A DNA stretch of 51,642 nt from Deltaproteobacteria bacterium (GTDB lineage: Bacteria; Myxococcota_A; Polyangia; Polyangiales; Houyiibacteriaceae), in assembly GCA_019313915.1 (NCBI GenBank), contig JAFDAJ010000007.1, forward strand, positions 1 through 51,642. Direction: 5' to 3'. Positions within the stretch are counted from its first letter, which is position 1. Each line of letters starts with the position of its first letter. Shown here one piece after another: positions 28,130 through 38,374 of the stretch. A model generated the notes under the pieces. It made no database searches. It had not been told where the DNA came from and saw only the letters and a list, made by a program, of their open reading frames with translations. A program made the translations under genes and the position numbers.

Positions 28130-29380
28130 TCAGAACTCGACGGGGATTTCGCTTCCGAAGGTTGCGAAGATGTTTAGGCCGTAGGCGTCGCAATCGCTGC
28201 GGAACTCCTTGGCTTCGACGGCTACTAGGACCGTTCCCATGGCCGAGCTGACGCCATCTTCGCACCTGCGCTCGATGCCGATAACGTCTTCTTCATCGGT
28301 GCAAAACTTGATGCCCTGGATGGTCTCGGTGGAGCCAGAGCACTTGTCCAAACCCTCGAAGCCGTCGGGGCAGAGGTAGGTCATGGAGAGGACCCGTGTG
28401 CTCAACCCGCCGAAGGCCTGGGCAATGATCGGTGTTGGAGAATCGAGAACCTGCAGCGCGTAGATGTCGATGTCCCTTGAATGGTGGAGCGTCGCCTGGA
28501 GGTCGACGCCCCAAGCGTCCTGCATGCAGTTGAGACCGGTACCCTCTCCGCAGATCAAGGAGACGTTACTCAGTGAATCGTTGTATTCGAACTGGTCTTC
28601 GCAGATGCAGCGTCCACTCTCGCAGTGATACCCGCCGTCGAACCCGTTGTCCGCGCACGTGCCGCAAAGCGTGGGCGAGCCGCAGATCGTGGTATTGCCG
28701 CATTCGACGCCCTGCGCTTCGCAGGTACAATCCCCGAGGCACTGAAAAACGAGGTCGCCCGATAGAACACAGTCCTCGTCGTTTGCGCATGTCGGACAGT
28801 GGGTGATGCCGCCACAACCGTCTGGAAGCCCTCCTGGGGGGGAGCATTCGTTCGTAGTGCAGGGATAGGTCGGCTCACCGCCGTCACACCCGGAATCGCA
28901 GTTGATGCCGGGCGGGCAGACGCATTCATTGTCGACGCACGCATGCTCGCCGAAGCAGCTGCCGCAGAAGATCGCCTGCTCCGCTCCACCGCAGCGAGTC
29001 GGAACAGCCCCACACTCGGCGCCCGCTCCAAAATTCGCGCAGGTGTTCTCTTCGCATCCACAGATGAAGTTCTGGCCGTTCGCGCCGCAGACGCTTCCTT
29101 CAGCGCAGCCTCCGCACTCGATCGATCCGTCGCACCCATCCGGTAGAGAGCCACATTCAATAGGAATGCCGAGGGAAGCGAAGTCGCCGATCACCTGTTC
29201 GCAGGTCTTGGGCACGCACCCGGGCTCTTTCGAATCGTAGCAACGGCTGTCACTGGTCCAGCAGAAGTATCCCGACGGACAGTCGGTAGGCTGGCCGCAG
29301 CCGAACAGACCGTTTGGAACGGCGACGTCGCATCCACCGAGGGCGACGAGGCCGAGCACTAGAGCGAAGCGGAGCCGCAT
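28130..29380 (-). CDS. Cysteine-rich putative lipoprotein
   Basis: Lipobox LGGC after signal peptide; dozens of Cys in irregular repeats (CGSLPDGCDGSIECGGCAEGSVCG). Confidence 0.83.
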   Translation of the reverse strand: MRLRFALVLGLVALGGCDVAVPNGLFGCGQPTDCPSGYFCWTSDSRCYDSKEPGCVPKTCEQVIGDFASLGIPIECGSLPDGCDGSIECGGCAEGSVCGANGQNFICGCEENTCANFGAGAECGAVPTRCGGAEQAIFCGSCFGEHACVDNECVCPPGINCDSGCDGGEPTYPCTTNECSPPGGLPDGCGGITHCPTCANDEDCVLSGDLVFQCLGDCTCEAQGVECGNTTICGSPTLCGTCADNGFDGGYHCESGRCICEDQFEYNDSLSNVSLICGEGTGLNCMQDAWGVDLQATLHHSRDIDIYALQVLDSPTPIIAQAFGGLSTRVLSMTYLCPDGFEGLDKCSGSTETIQGIKFCTDEEDVIGIERRCEDGVSSAMGTVLVAVEAKEFRSDCDAYGLNIFATFGSEIPVEF

Positions 29381-30150
29381 CAGAACGTTCCTTTCACCAA
29401 AATGCCCGTTGGTCCGATACTGACTTCAGGCATCGCCTCTTCGTGGCCACCGGTGAGCTGCCAAATGATTCCCGCAATGACGCCAGCTCCGCCCACACTC
29501 ATCATGGCAACCCCTGCTTTGGTGCGCCGCGGCCCGCGGTCGGCCATCTCTTGAACCATCGAGTAGCTCGACCCGGGTGGCGCGTTCTCGACCGTCTTCT
29601 GGTCACGCTGCCCGAGCCCGAAGAGCACCGCACCCGTCACCAGCGCAGCGCCCCCTACACCGATCGTGATCCAAGGGCCTGGACCCGGCCCCACATGCTG
29701 AGTGAGAGGTCGTTCCGCCTTCACCCTCGCGGCGGCGTCAATCGCAGCGCTCCTCGCTTCGATTTCCGCGTCGATCTCCGCGCGGCGACGCGCCTCAATC
29801 GCTGCACGCAAGACGTCAATTCGACTCGCCACGTGCTCCCGGTCCGACGACTTCGGTCGGGCTTCGAGATAGCCCTCATAGGCTTCGAGGGCCTCTTCGT
29901 CCCGCCGCATCCGGTCCGACACCGTGGCAATATTGTAGAGAAGATCGGGACTTCCCGTCAGCTCGTAAGCCAGTCGAAAGCTCGTCAGCGCGGTCGTGAA
30001 CTCCCCGTTCGCATACGCCTCAGTGCCAACGGCAAACGCCTTCTTCGCCGCGGCGATTCGCGCCTCGCGCGACTGCGAGCTCTGCGCATGGACGCCAGCC
30101 GTGGAGACCAAGCACGAAACTGCAACCGCAACGATAAGAAGGACCCGCAT
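29380..30150 (-). CDS. Secreted/membrane TPR-like protein
   Basis: Signal peptide, TPR-like AFAVGTEAYANGEFTTALTSFRLAYELTGSPDLLYNIATV, two later TM segments. Confidence 0.78.
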   Translation of the reverse strand: MRVLLIVAVAVSCLVSTAGVHAQSSQSREARIAAAKKAFAVGTEAYANGEFTTALTSFRLAYELTGSPDLLYNIATVSDRMRRDEEALEAYEGYLEARPKSSDREHVASRIDVLRAAIEARRRAEIDAEIEARSAAIDAAARVKAERPLTQHVGPGPGPWITIGVGGAALVTGAVLFGLGQRDQKTVENAPPGSSYSMVQEMADRGPRRTKAGVAMMSVGGAGVIAGIIWQLTGGHEEAMPEVSIGPTGILVKGTF

Positions 30151-30219
30151 CTCTCCCCCGAAAGTAAGAACGCATACAGAACGCGTTCCTACAATCTAGC
30201 AGTCCGGAAAGACAGATGC

Positions 30220-31830
30220 TCACTCGTGGGTGATGTGCGGAGGGGTGTCCCTCGAGATGCGGGTATCGCCTTGCCACTCCTCGCCCGCGTGCGGGTAGTC
30301 GAGATTGTAGTGCAACCCACGACTCTCTTTGCGCGCGCCTGCGCAACGGATGATCAGCTCTGCCACGTCCGCAATGTTTCGAAGCTCCAACATGTCGCGA
30401 TTGACCAAGTGCGCCCAGTAGTACTCGCGAATCTCCTCCTGCAGCATCGCGATGCGGCGTGACGCCCGGCGCAAGCGACGGTCGGTGCGAACGATCCCTA
30501 CATAGTTCCACATGAATCGACGTATCTCGTCCCAGTTCTGAGACACCACGACGGCTTCATCGCTCGCCACGGCCTCGCCGACATCCCAGTCGGGGACCTC
30601 CGTCAACTCGATCTCCGGCATCGTAGAGAGTGCCTCTTGCGCGGCGATCGCGGTCCGGTGGCCGTACACCAAACCTTCGAGGAGCGAGTTGGAGGCAAGG
30701 CGATTGGCGCCGTGGAGGCCCGTGCATGTCACCTCGCCGACAGCCCACAGCCCTGGAACCGTCGAACAGCCGTTGTCGTCGACCACGACGCCGCCGCACA
30801 TGTAGTGCGCGGCGGGGACGACCGGGATGGGGTCCTTCGTCATGTCGATGCCGAACTGAAGGCACCGTGCATGAATATTCGGAAACCTCTCGACTATGAA
30901 GGCCTCGGACTCGTGGGTCATGTCGAGGTAGACGCAATCGTCACCGCTGCGTTTCATCTCGTAGTCGATCGCGCGAGCAACGACATCGCGAGGAGCGAGG
31001 TCTTTCATCTCGTGATGCGATTGCATGAACGCCTCGCCGCTGCGCAGACGAAGGACGCCGCCCTCGCCTCGCAACGCCTCGCTAATCAGAAAGCTTTTGG
31101 CCTCGGGGTGGAACAGGCACGTCGGATGAAATTGAAAGAACTCCATGTTCGCCAGCTCGGCACCGGCGCGGTATGCCATCGCGACGCCGTCTCCGGTCGC
31201 AACGTCGGGATTCGACGTATAGAGGTACACCTTGCCTGCGCCTCCGGTGGCGAGGACCGTCGCGCGCGCGAGGTAGGTTTTCACCCTTCCTGACTCTTCA
31301 TCTAGGACATAGGCACCGACGACTCGGCGGGGCCCTCCGAACTTCGATGCCGCCACGAGATCGATCGCCATGTGGTCTTCCATGATCTCGATGTTGGGAG
31401 ACGCAGCTGCCGCTTGGAGGAGCACACGTTGTACTTCTTCGCCCGTGACGTCGCCTGCGTGAACGACGCGTCGGGCGCTGTGGCCACCCTCTCTAGTGAG
31501 ATCCAGCGACAGGTCTTCCTCGCTGCGGCTGAACTGAGCCCCGAGGTCCATGAGCTCCTTGATTCGCAAGGGACCGTCACGGACGACCATCTCGACGACC
31601 TCGCGATGCGACAGTCCGCCGCCGGTACCAATCGTGTCGTTGACGTGGGCCTCGAACGAATCGGCGGGATCGAGCACTGCGGCGATACCACCCTGAGCCC
31701 AGTTGGTCGCGGAGTCCGCGCTCCCGCGCTTGGTGACCATCATCACCCGGCCGTGGCGTGCTGCTTCGAGCGCGAAGCTCAACCCAGCTACCCCGCTACC
31801 CAACACTAGGCAGTCGCATTCCGCTCGCAT
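30220..31830 (-). CDS. nadB: L-aspartate oxidase
   Basis: CLVLGSGVAGLSFALEAA, TNWAQGGIAAVLDPADSFE, HPTCLFHPEAKSFLISEALRGEGG, GLHGANRLASNSLLEGLVYG. Confidence 0.97.
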   Translation of the reverse strand: MRAECDCLVLGSGVAGLSFALEAARHGRVMMVTKRGSADSATNWAQGGIAAVLDPADSFEAHVNDTIGTGGGLSHREVVEMVVRDGPLRIKELMDLGAQFSRSEEDLSLDLTREGGHSARRVVHAGDVTGEEVQRVLLQAAAASPNIEIMEDHMAIDLVAASKFGGPRRVVGAYVLDEESGRVKTYLARATVLATGGAGKVYLYTSNPDVATGDGVAMAYRAGAELANMEFFQFHPTCLFHPEAKSFLISEALRGEGGVLRLRSGEAFMQSHHEMKDLAPRDVVARAIDYEMKRSGDDCVYLDMTHESEAFIVERFPNIHARCLQFGIDMTKDPIPVVPAAHYMCGGVVVDDNGCSTVPGLWAVGEVTCTGLHGANRLASNSLLEGLVYGHRTAIAAQEALSTMPEIELTEVPDWDVGEAVASDEAVVVSQNWDEIRRFMWNYVGIVRTDRRLRRASRRIAMLQEEIREYYWAHLVNRDMLELRNIADVAELIIRCAGARKESRGLHYNLDYPHAGEEWQGDTRISRDTPPHITHE

Positions 31831-31886
31831 GGACGGTGCAGTCTAACAGGCGATGCGGAGTTCTTGCATGCGCTTTTCGCGCAACC

Positions 31887-32837
31887 CTACAGCTCGAGCT
31901 CGCGAGCCGAACGCAGGGCGGAGGGCGGCGCAAAGTAGTGGAAATAGCTCACCTGGTAGCCGCCCAGCGCATGCACCACGTGATTCCCAAGCTCGTACCC
32001 GGCCACGAGCAGCTCCGGCTCAGACTCGGGAACGAAGGTAACCACGTCGAACGTCAGCGGTCGAAAGAGCTTGATGATCGAATCGACCAAGCCGCCGAGA
32101 TGGCCCCGGAAATCGTAGTTGGTCTCGAAGCTGACGTAGCTCCCAGTCGCCTCGGGAGTGACGTGAAGGGCGTAGTACTCCTCGCCTTTCACCGCATTGA
32201 GGGAATATCCGGCCGGGTTGAAGACATGTTCAGAAGTGGTGAACCCAGGAAGGATGGCATCGATGCCCGATGAAATGGCAATCGATGTACCGCTAGAAAC
32301 GTGACTCGAGATGAATCGCTGGGCGACGTCTTCGTCGATCTCATGCATGAGCACTTCGAGCGTCGGGTCGTTCGTCTCGGGCGTATACGGACGGGTCGTA
32401 TGGAACATCTGAACGTAGCGCCCATGCTCGTCGCCGAAGCAAAGCGCTCGCCCGGGGAGCATCGTTTGGAGACGACGAGCATCTTCGTGGAAGCTCGTCG
32501 ATTGGTGCTCAGGGAAGTGCTCGCTCTTGCGCTCGTACACCAGGAAGGCGATCGATTCTGCTGGAATCGATCGCAGGATCTGGGGGACGGCGTCGACCAG
32601 AGTCGTCTGACCGCAGGTGATCAGGACAAACCAATCGTCGAAGACGAACAGGCTCGACTCGGACAAGATGTACGCGTCACAATGCTCGGTTCGGAGGACC
32701 GAGACAACCTTGGCCCCGGCGGACTCGACGATGCCACGCCACACGTCGTCGCCCAGCGAGCGCAAGGGCGGGAAGTCCGGAGTCACGACTGCCTCCAGCT
32801 TCTTTTCAGGGCCTTCGAAAAAACTCGACGTCCTCAT
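31887..32837 (-). CDS. Eukaryotic-type (class II) S-adenosylmethionine decarboxylase, pyruvoyl proenzyme
   Basis: SFFEGPEKKLE, AYILSESSLFV (cleavage Ser), LITCGQTTLVDAV, NPAGYSLNAVKGEEYYALHVTPEATGSYVSFETN; start inferred at 32837. Confidence 0.92.
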   Translation of the reverse strand: MRTSSFFEGPEKKLEAVVTPDFPPLRSLGDDVWRGIVESAGAKVVSVLRTEHCDAYILSESSLFVFDDWFVLITCGQTTLVDAVPQILRSIPAESIAFLVYERKSEHFPEHQSTSFHEDARRLQTMLPGRALCFGDEHGRYVQMFHTTRPYTPETNDPTLEVLMHEIDEDVAQRFISSHVSSGTSIAISSGIDAILPGFTTSEHVFNPAGYSLNAVKGEEYYALHVTPEATGSYVSFETNYDFRGHLGGLVDSIIKLFRPLTFDVVTFVPESEPELLVAGYELGNHVVHALGGYQVSYFHYFAPPSALRSARELEL

Positions 32838-32929
32838 CGAAGGGCCCATCATGCGCAGAAGCGCGACGAACGCAAGCGTGGGGGGCGCATTTTGGCGTGA
32901 CTCCGCACCCGGGGATACACTTCTCCGCG

Positions 32930-33580
32930 ATGGTTTCGCGGTTGTTAGTGGTAGTAGGCATAGCGGGCCTAATCGTGGGCACGGCGGCGCCTGCTCGCGC
33001 GGACATCTATCGCTGCAAGCGCGCCGACGGAACACAGCACTACACGAATATCAGAGAGCCCGGCCGCCGGTGCCAGCTCGTCGTGAGGAGCAGCAAGAGG
33101 TCGAAACCGCGAGCCAGCGCCAAGAAGACGGGCTCGGGAACGAAGTCGACCAGAGGCAACCGATCCAGGGACCCGGCTCGGTACAGTCGCTACAACAGCC
33201 TGATCGGGGAAGCTGCAAGACTCTACCAGCTCCCCGAGTCGTTCATTCGAGCTGTGATGCGCGTCGAGAGCGACTTCAATCCTACCGTGGTCAGCCGAGC
33301 GGGCGCGATGGGCCTGATGCAACTCATGCCGAAGACGGCGCGGTCGATGGGCGTGGCGGACCCTTTCGACGCGCGCCAGAACATCCACGGAGGCGCACGC
33401 TATCTCCGCATTCTGGCAAACCACTTCAAGGGCGATCTGGTGCTGACGGTCGCCGCGTATAACGCGGGCCAGGGCGCGGTCCAAAGGTACAATGGCATCC
33501 CGCCGTACAAGGAGACGCAGCGCTATGTACGCCGCGTGCTCAAGCACTACTATGCCTACCGTGGCGAGAGCACACCTTAG
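32930..33580 (+). CDS. Lytic transglycosylase (SLT) with N-terminal DUF4124-like segment
   Basis: ADIYRCKRADGTQHYTNIREPGRRC; IRAVMRVESDFNPTVVSRAGAMGLMQLMPKTARSMGV; AAYNAGQGAVQRYNGIPPYKETQRYV. Confidence 0.92.
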   Translation: MVSRLLVVVGIAGLIVGTAAPARADIYRCKRADGTQHYTNIREPGRRCQLVVRSSKRSKPRASAKKTGSGTKSTRGNRSRDPARYSRYNSLIGEAARLYQLPESFIRAVMRVESDFNPTVVSRAGAMGLMQLMPKTARSMGVADPFDARQNIHGGARYLRILANHFKGDLVLTVAAYNAGQGAVQRYNGIPPYKETQRYVRRVLKHYYAYRGESTP

Positions 33581-33583
33581 CCC

Positions 33584-34489
33584 ATGACGCAGACGCTCAT
33601 CGTCGCGGCGCTCGTCGGACTGGTGGCGCCGGTGATTCGCGGATGGCTTTGGGGCGTTCCCTTCAGCCTCTTGTCGATCGCGACGGTGCTGCGCTCGTTC
33701 GTTGGATCTGCGCTGACGGTGCTGATCATCGGAGTCGTGGCCCTCTTTGCCCTCCGCGCAACGTCGGTGCCTCCGGATCAGAGCACGCGACTTGCCGCGG
33801 GGATCGGTGGAGCAATCGGTTTGCTCTTGTTGCTCAGCGCCGCGCGGAGGTCTCGACATGTGCACGGCCTCTCGATCCTTTGCCAGCGCCTGCAGGAGGA
33901 GGACGCACGGCCCACCGCAACCGCCGCACTCGATCGGCTCTTACGGCGGGTACGCAACAAGGACGAACAGCGATACATCGCGCTGGTGCTGATGGCGACC
34001 GGCCCCCTGACGCAAGTCGGCATGTGGAACGAGGCGCGCGAGTGGCTGCGCAGCCTGGACGATAGCGTGCTCACGGAGCCACAGGCGGTGCTGCGCAACC
34101 AAGCGCTAGCGACGTGTGAGCTTCAATTCGACGATGTCGACGCGGCGAAGCGCGCGATCGATCGGATCCAACGGCCGACGGAGAACTCGATCGAAGTCTG
34201 GCTGGTGGCGATGGAGGCTCTCCTGATGGCCGTGGGGGGCCAACCCGCGAAAGCGCTCGAGCACCTCGGCGCGCAGGACGTGGACGACAATCCCTCGCTC
34301 CGTGCTTCGCATCGCCTCGTTCACGCGCACGTCCTCGCCGAGCGAAGTGATGAAGAAGCCGCGCTCGAAGAGCTGCGAGCGCTGCAACGGGAGGCCGGAA
34401 CTGCGGGTCTGCAGCGCGCGCGATTGCCTCGCGGGCCTGCGAGTCCACTTGCGGAGCGCTTGTTGCACGAGGCCGATCAATCCGGCTGA
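33584..34489 (+). CDS. Hypothetical membrane protein with TPR-like C-terminus
   Basis: N-terminal hydrophobic segments, helical repeat-like tail. Confidence 0.65.
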   Translation: MTQTLIVAALVGLVAPVIRGWLWGVPFSLLSIATVLRSFVGSALTVLIIGVVALFALRATSVPPDQSTRLAAGIGGAIGLLLLLSAARRSRHVHGLSILCQRLQEEDARPTATAALDRLLRRVRNKDEQRYIALVLMATGPLTQVGMWNEAREWLRSLDDSVLTEPQAVLRNQALATCELQFDDVDAAKRAIDRIQRPTENSIEVWLVAMEALLMAVGGQPAKALEHLGAQDVDDNPSLRASHRLVHAHVLAERSDEEAALEELRALQREAGTAGLQRARLPRGPASPLAERLLHEADQSG

Positions 34490-35844
34490 AAGATGACTTG
34501 CTGGGTCGGGTCGGAGTCGTAGAACCGGTGATACCGGTCGAACGTCACGGCACCAAAGGTGTTGACCACGATCGCGAACGCCGCGCAGCACAGGAACGCG
34601 ACACCGAATCGGCGCGCACTGAGCGCGACGAGAACGAATAAGAGCGGCAGGTAATCGAGCGAGAACCGGTAGCCGAACTGCACCCATCCGGTGTTTTGAT
34701 AGAGCAACGTGCAGAGCGCAGTGGGCAGAACGGCGGCCCAAAGCGCGACGATGGTCGCGTCGAGCTTCTCGGGCCAGAGGCCCCACAGCAGGTTCGGACT
34801 GGTGAACCAAAGCGCTAACCCGTGTCGGGTGATGCGAACGAAAGGGTTCGACGGGATGAGCCAGGGCACGGAGAGCAAGAAGACCGTCAGGTTCCTAGGC
34901 AGGTAGTGTGTGCTGAACAGGCCCCAGGTTTCGATCCTCGACCGCCAGCGGATTTGGAGAAATCGGTGCCCAAACTCGAACGGGTCGCCAAAGCGAGCCG
35001 CGTTGTGCCACATCGCAACGGCGACCACGGCGGCAAGCGGAATCGCGAACATCGTGAGCGTTCGGAGAAGGCGCGGCGAAGAACCATGAGTCGGGCGAGG
35101 CTCGTTCCTTGCCGCGCCGATCGCCTGAAGCACGAAGAACCCGGCGAGCAACAACGTCGCCGGGCGGCACAGGAACGCCAGGCCGAGGACCAGACCTGCT
35201 GCCGCCGGGCGGCGGGCGCCAAAGGAGAACAAGAGATAGAGACAAACGAACGCCGCCGCGACCACATGGGCCGCAAACCAGACGCTTCCCTGCGCCGCGA
35301 CGAAATAGTAGACCGATCCGATCGCGAAGAGAGCCGTGACGAGCAGATCGTCTCGCACCGAGCGCTTGCTTTGCTCCGACTCCCGCAGGAAACGCAAGAC
35401 GACGAAGAGCAGTGCCGGCGCTAGTCCTGCAAAGAGCGCCCAGAAGAGCGCGTCCAAAGTGCCGAGCCCAAAAACCGCGACGACTGGCAACAGAAGCACA
35501 GCGGGCAGCGGCGGAAACGAGACGTACCAGCGGTAGCGCTCGGCATCGGGCCCCGAGAAGGCATAGCGCCCCGGAGGGCACGGCCCGTGCGACACGGTGT
35601 CGAAGCAGGCCCAGTCATTGGTGCCGGGCGGATCGCCCCCGATGTCGAGACGGCCATGCAACCACGCGTGGGCCAAGTGGACGTAGTGGTTGTTCGGCGA
35701 AGGTCGGACGAGGCGCTGTGCGGACGTCGCGCAGTAAACACCCGCGCAGAGCGCGAAGATCGCAAGCGGAAGTGCCCACCGTTGCTCCCAAGCCCCCACG
35801 GCGGCAGCATAACCGGGCCGGGGAGGTATCCGAAGTTTGTCCAC
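34477..35844 (-). CDS. Multi-TM membrane protein, possibly GT39/GT-C-like glycosyltransferase
   Basis: Many TM segments; NNHYVHLAHAWLHGRLDI; start inferred (GTG 35844). Confidence 0.6.
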   Translation of the reverse strand: MDKLRIPPRPGYAAAVGAWEQRWALPLAIFALCAGVYCATSAQRLVRPSPNNHYVHLAHAWLHGRLDIGGDPPGTNDWACFDTVSHGPCPPGRYAFSGPDAERYRWYVSFPPLPAVLLLPVVAVFGLGTLDALFWALFAGLAPALLFVVLRFLRESEQSKRSVRDDLLVTALFAIGSVYYFVAAQGSVWFAAHVVAAAFVCLYLLFSFGARRPAAAGLVLGLAFLCRPATLLLAGFFVLQAIGAARNEPRPTHGSSPRLLRTLTMFAIPLAAVVAVAMWHNAARFGDPFEFGHRFLQIRWRSRIETWGLFSTHYLPRNLTVFLLSVPWLIPSNPFVRITRHGLALWFTSPNLLWGLWPEKLDATIVALWAAVLPTALCTLLYQNTGWVQFGYRFSLDYLPLLFVLVALSARRFGVAFLCCAAFAIVVNTFGAVTFDRYHRFYDSDPTQQVIFQPD

Positions 35845-35903
35845 CTTGACGACCCGAAACCCGCGCCCTAAAGCATTCCGGTTGTACCGACCTGGAGGTT
35901 TCG

Positions 35904-37010
35904 ATGGGGTCCCCAACCCTCGACGCAGTGACTGAAGCCCTTCGCAATGTCGAAGATCCCATCTTTGAAAAACCCCTTGGCGCCCTGGGGACGCTCGTCG
36001 ACGCGCGCCTCGAAGATGGGCGTGTGTGGGCGAAGATTCGTGTGAGCTCCCCCTCCGCCGAAGTCCGGCAGACGATCCAGACGCGGGCTGAGGCAGCGCT
36101 CGCACCGCTCGGCGTCGAGTTCGTCGAGCTGGAGCTCGAACTCAACGTACCTACCCGCGAGGCGACGAGCACCGATCCGATTCCCGAAGTGCGAAATGTG
36201 GTCTTGGTGATGAGCGGCAAGGGCGGCGTCGGCAAGAGCACCGTGGCGACGAACCTCGCGCTGGCGCTTCGGCGCCTCGGCACGCGCGTCGGCCTACTCG
36301 ACGCGGACATCTATGGCCCATCGCTGCCCACGATGTTGGGCATCGAAGGGCACCCGACGTCCAAAGACGGCAAGCGGATCCAGCCCCTTCAGCGCTTCGG
36401 CATCAAGCTGATGAGCATCGGCTTCCTCCTCGAAGATCCAAAGCAGGCCATCGTGTGGCGAGGGCCTATGCTTCACGGCGCGCTCCAGCAGTTCGTGAGT
36501 GACGTGGATTGGGGCCCGCTCGACTATCTCATCATCGACTCCCCGCCGGGCACGGGCGACGTCGCACTCACGCTTGCGCAGAAGCTCAGCATCACGGGTG
36601 CGATCATGGTCACCACGCCCCAAGAGGTCGCGCTTCAAGACGTCTACAAGTCCGTGTCGATGTGCCAGAAGCTCGACGTCCCAATCCTCGGGGTCGTCGA
36701 GAACATGAGCCATTTCATCGACAGCGCAGGGGTCAAGCACGAGCTGTTCGGCAGCGGGGGCGGCGAGAAGATCGCCGAGTTCGCGGGGGCTCCTCTGTTC
36801 GGGCAGGTGCCCCTTGACGCGCTGGTACGGGAGTGGGGCGATCAGGGCACCCCAATCGTTCAGGCCGCCCCGGCATCTGTGGCCGGCCAAGCCTTCGCGG
36901 CAATTGCCGACGCTCTCGCCGAGCGCATCGCCAAGGAGCACTTCGACCGCAGTGGAGGCGAAACCGCCCCCAGGGGCGAAGGTCCAAAGAGACTCCGCAT
37001 CCTCAGCTGA
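35904..37010 (+). CDS. mrp: Mrp/ApbC (NBP35) family Fe-S carrier ATPase
   Basis: N-terminal MIP18-like domain; VMSGKGGVGKSTVATNLALAL, DADIYGPSLPTMLG, DYLIIDSPPGTGDVALTLAQ. Confidence 0.95.
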   Translation: MGSPTLDAVTEALRNVEDPIFEKPLGALGTLVDARLEDGRVWAKIRVSSPSAEVRQTIQTRAEAALAPLGVEFVELELELNVPTREATSTDPIPEVRNVVLVMSGKGGVGKSTVATNLALALRRLGTRVGLLDADIYGPSLPTMLGIEGHPTSKDGKRIQPLQRFGIKLMSIGFLLEDPKQAIVWRGPMLHGALQQFVSDVDWGPLDYLIIDSPPGTGDVALTLAQKLSITGAIMVTTPQEVALQDVYKSVSMCQKLDVPILGVVENMSHFIDSAGVKHELFGSGGGEKIAEFAGAPLFGQVPLDALVREWGDQGTPIVQAAPASVAGQAFAAIADALAERIAKEHFDRSGGETAPRGEGPKRLRILS

Positions 37011-37024
37011 GCTATAAGCGGCCT

Positions 37025-38374
37025 GTGGACCTATTCGAACGACAAGCGGAAACCAGCTCCCCGCTCGCCGATCGGATGCGGCCGAATCGCATCGAGGACG
37101 TGGTAGGCCAAGCGCACCTGCTGGGAGACGGACACATCCTGGCGCGCGCGATCCGCTCCGACCGGATTCCCTCGATGATTCTCTGGGGTCCGCCCGGCAC
37201 AGGCAAGACCACGCTGGCGCATGTCATCGCGAACGAGACGAACTCGATCTTCGTGCCGTTCAGCGCGGTGCTTGGCGGAGTCCCGGAGCTTCGGAAGATC
37301 ATCGCCGCCGCCAAAGAGCAGAAGAACTATTACGGCAAGAAGTCCATTCTGTTCATCGACGAGATTCATCGATTCAACAAGGCGCAACAGGACGCCCTCC
37401 TGCCCCACGTCGAGAACGGCACGGTCACGTTGATTGGCGCAACGACGGAGAACCCTTCGTTTGCGGTCAACTCTGCATTGCTGTCCCGCGCGCGTGTGTT
37501 CGACCTCAAGCCGCTCGAGGCCGCAGACCTGCGCAAGCTGCTCGAAAGGGCGCTCGCGGACGGCGATCATGGAGTCGGCCACGTTCCTCAATCGGTCGAT
37601 GACGACGCGCTCGCGGCGATTTCGCAAAACGCGCGAGGTGATGCGCGACGCGCGTTGTCCGCACTGGAGCTCGCCAGCGATTTTGCGCAATCAGCGGGCG
37701 TCGAGGCGCTCACGGTTTCGATCGTTCAAGAGGCGCTCGCAACCCAAACGCTGCTCTATGACAAATCAGGCGAAGAGCACTACAACGTCATCAGCGCATT
37801 CATCAAGTCGATGCGCGGTAGCGACCCCGACGCGGCGGTCTATTGGCTGATGCGCATGCTCGAGGCCGGCGAAGACCCACTGTTCGTCCTTCGGCGGATG
37901 CTGATCTTCGCGAGCGAAGACATCGGCAATGCGGACCCGCGAGCGCTCGAGGTGACGGTCAGCGCGGATGCCGCCTTTCGGCGGCTCGGCATGCCGGAGG
38001 GCATCTTCCCCATCGCGCAGTGCTGCGTGTACCTCGCCAGCGCGCCGAAGAGCAACGCGAGCTACAAGGCCTGGAAAATGGCCCAATCCGACGTTCGTGA
38101 GCACGGGGCGCTCCCAGTGCCACTGAAGCTCCGCAACGCTCCGACCGAAGCGATGAAGTCATGGGGCTATGGGGAGGGATATCGGTACCCGCACGACGAA
38201 AGCGGCTTCAGTCGGGAGGAGACGTACCTTCCGGACCAGCTGGTCGACCGCAAGTACTATCGCCCAACGGACCACGGGTTCGAGGCACGGATTCGCGAGC
38301 GCCTTCGTGAGCTCCGATCGACGCCTAACGTGAAGGGGGACGGGTCGGGCGGGCCTGAGGAAGAAAAACCCTGA
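37025..38374 (+). CDS. rarA: Replication-associated recombination protein A
   Basis: [66 protein letters not shown] start. Confidence 0.95.
   Translation: MDLFERQAETSSPLADRMRPNRIEDVVGQAHLLGDGHILARAIRSDRIPSMILWGPPGTGKTTLAHVIANETNSIFVPFSAVLGGVPELRKIIAAAKEQKNYYGKKSILFIDEIHRFNKAQQDALLPHVENGTVTLIGATTENPSFAVNSALLSRARVFDLKPLEAADLRKLLERALADGDHGVGHVPQSVDDDALAAISQNARGDARRALSALELASDFAQSAGVEALTVSIVQEALATQTLLYDKSGEEHYNVISAFIKSMRGSDPDAAVYWLMRMLEAGEDPLFVLRRMLIFASEDIGNADPRALEVTVSADAAFRRLGMPEGIFPIAQCCVYLASAPKSNASYKAWKMAQSDVREHGALPVPLKLRNAPTEAMKSWGYGEGYRYPHDESGFSREETYLPDQLVDRKYYRPTDHGFEARIRERLRELRSTPNVKGDGSGGPEEEKP

Noticed and set aside
30179-30188. Palindrome GAACGCGTTC between nadB and the TPR gene
   Set aside because: Short palindrome, expected occasionally by chance; no second site or extended symmetry.
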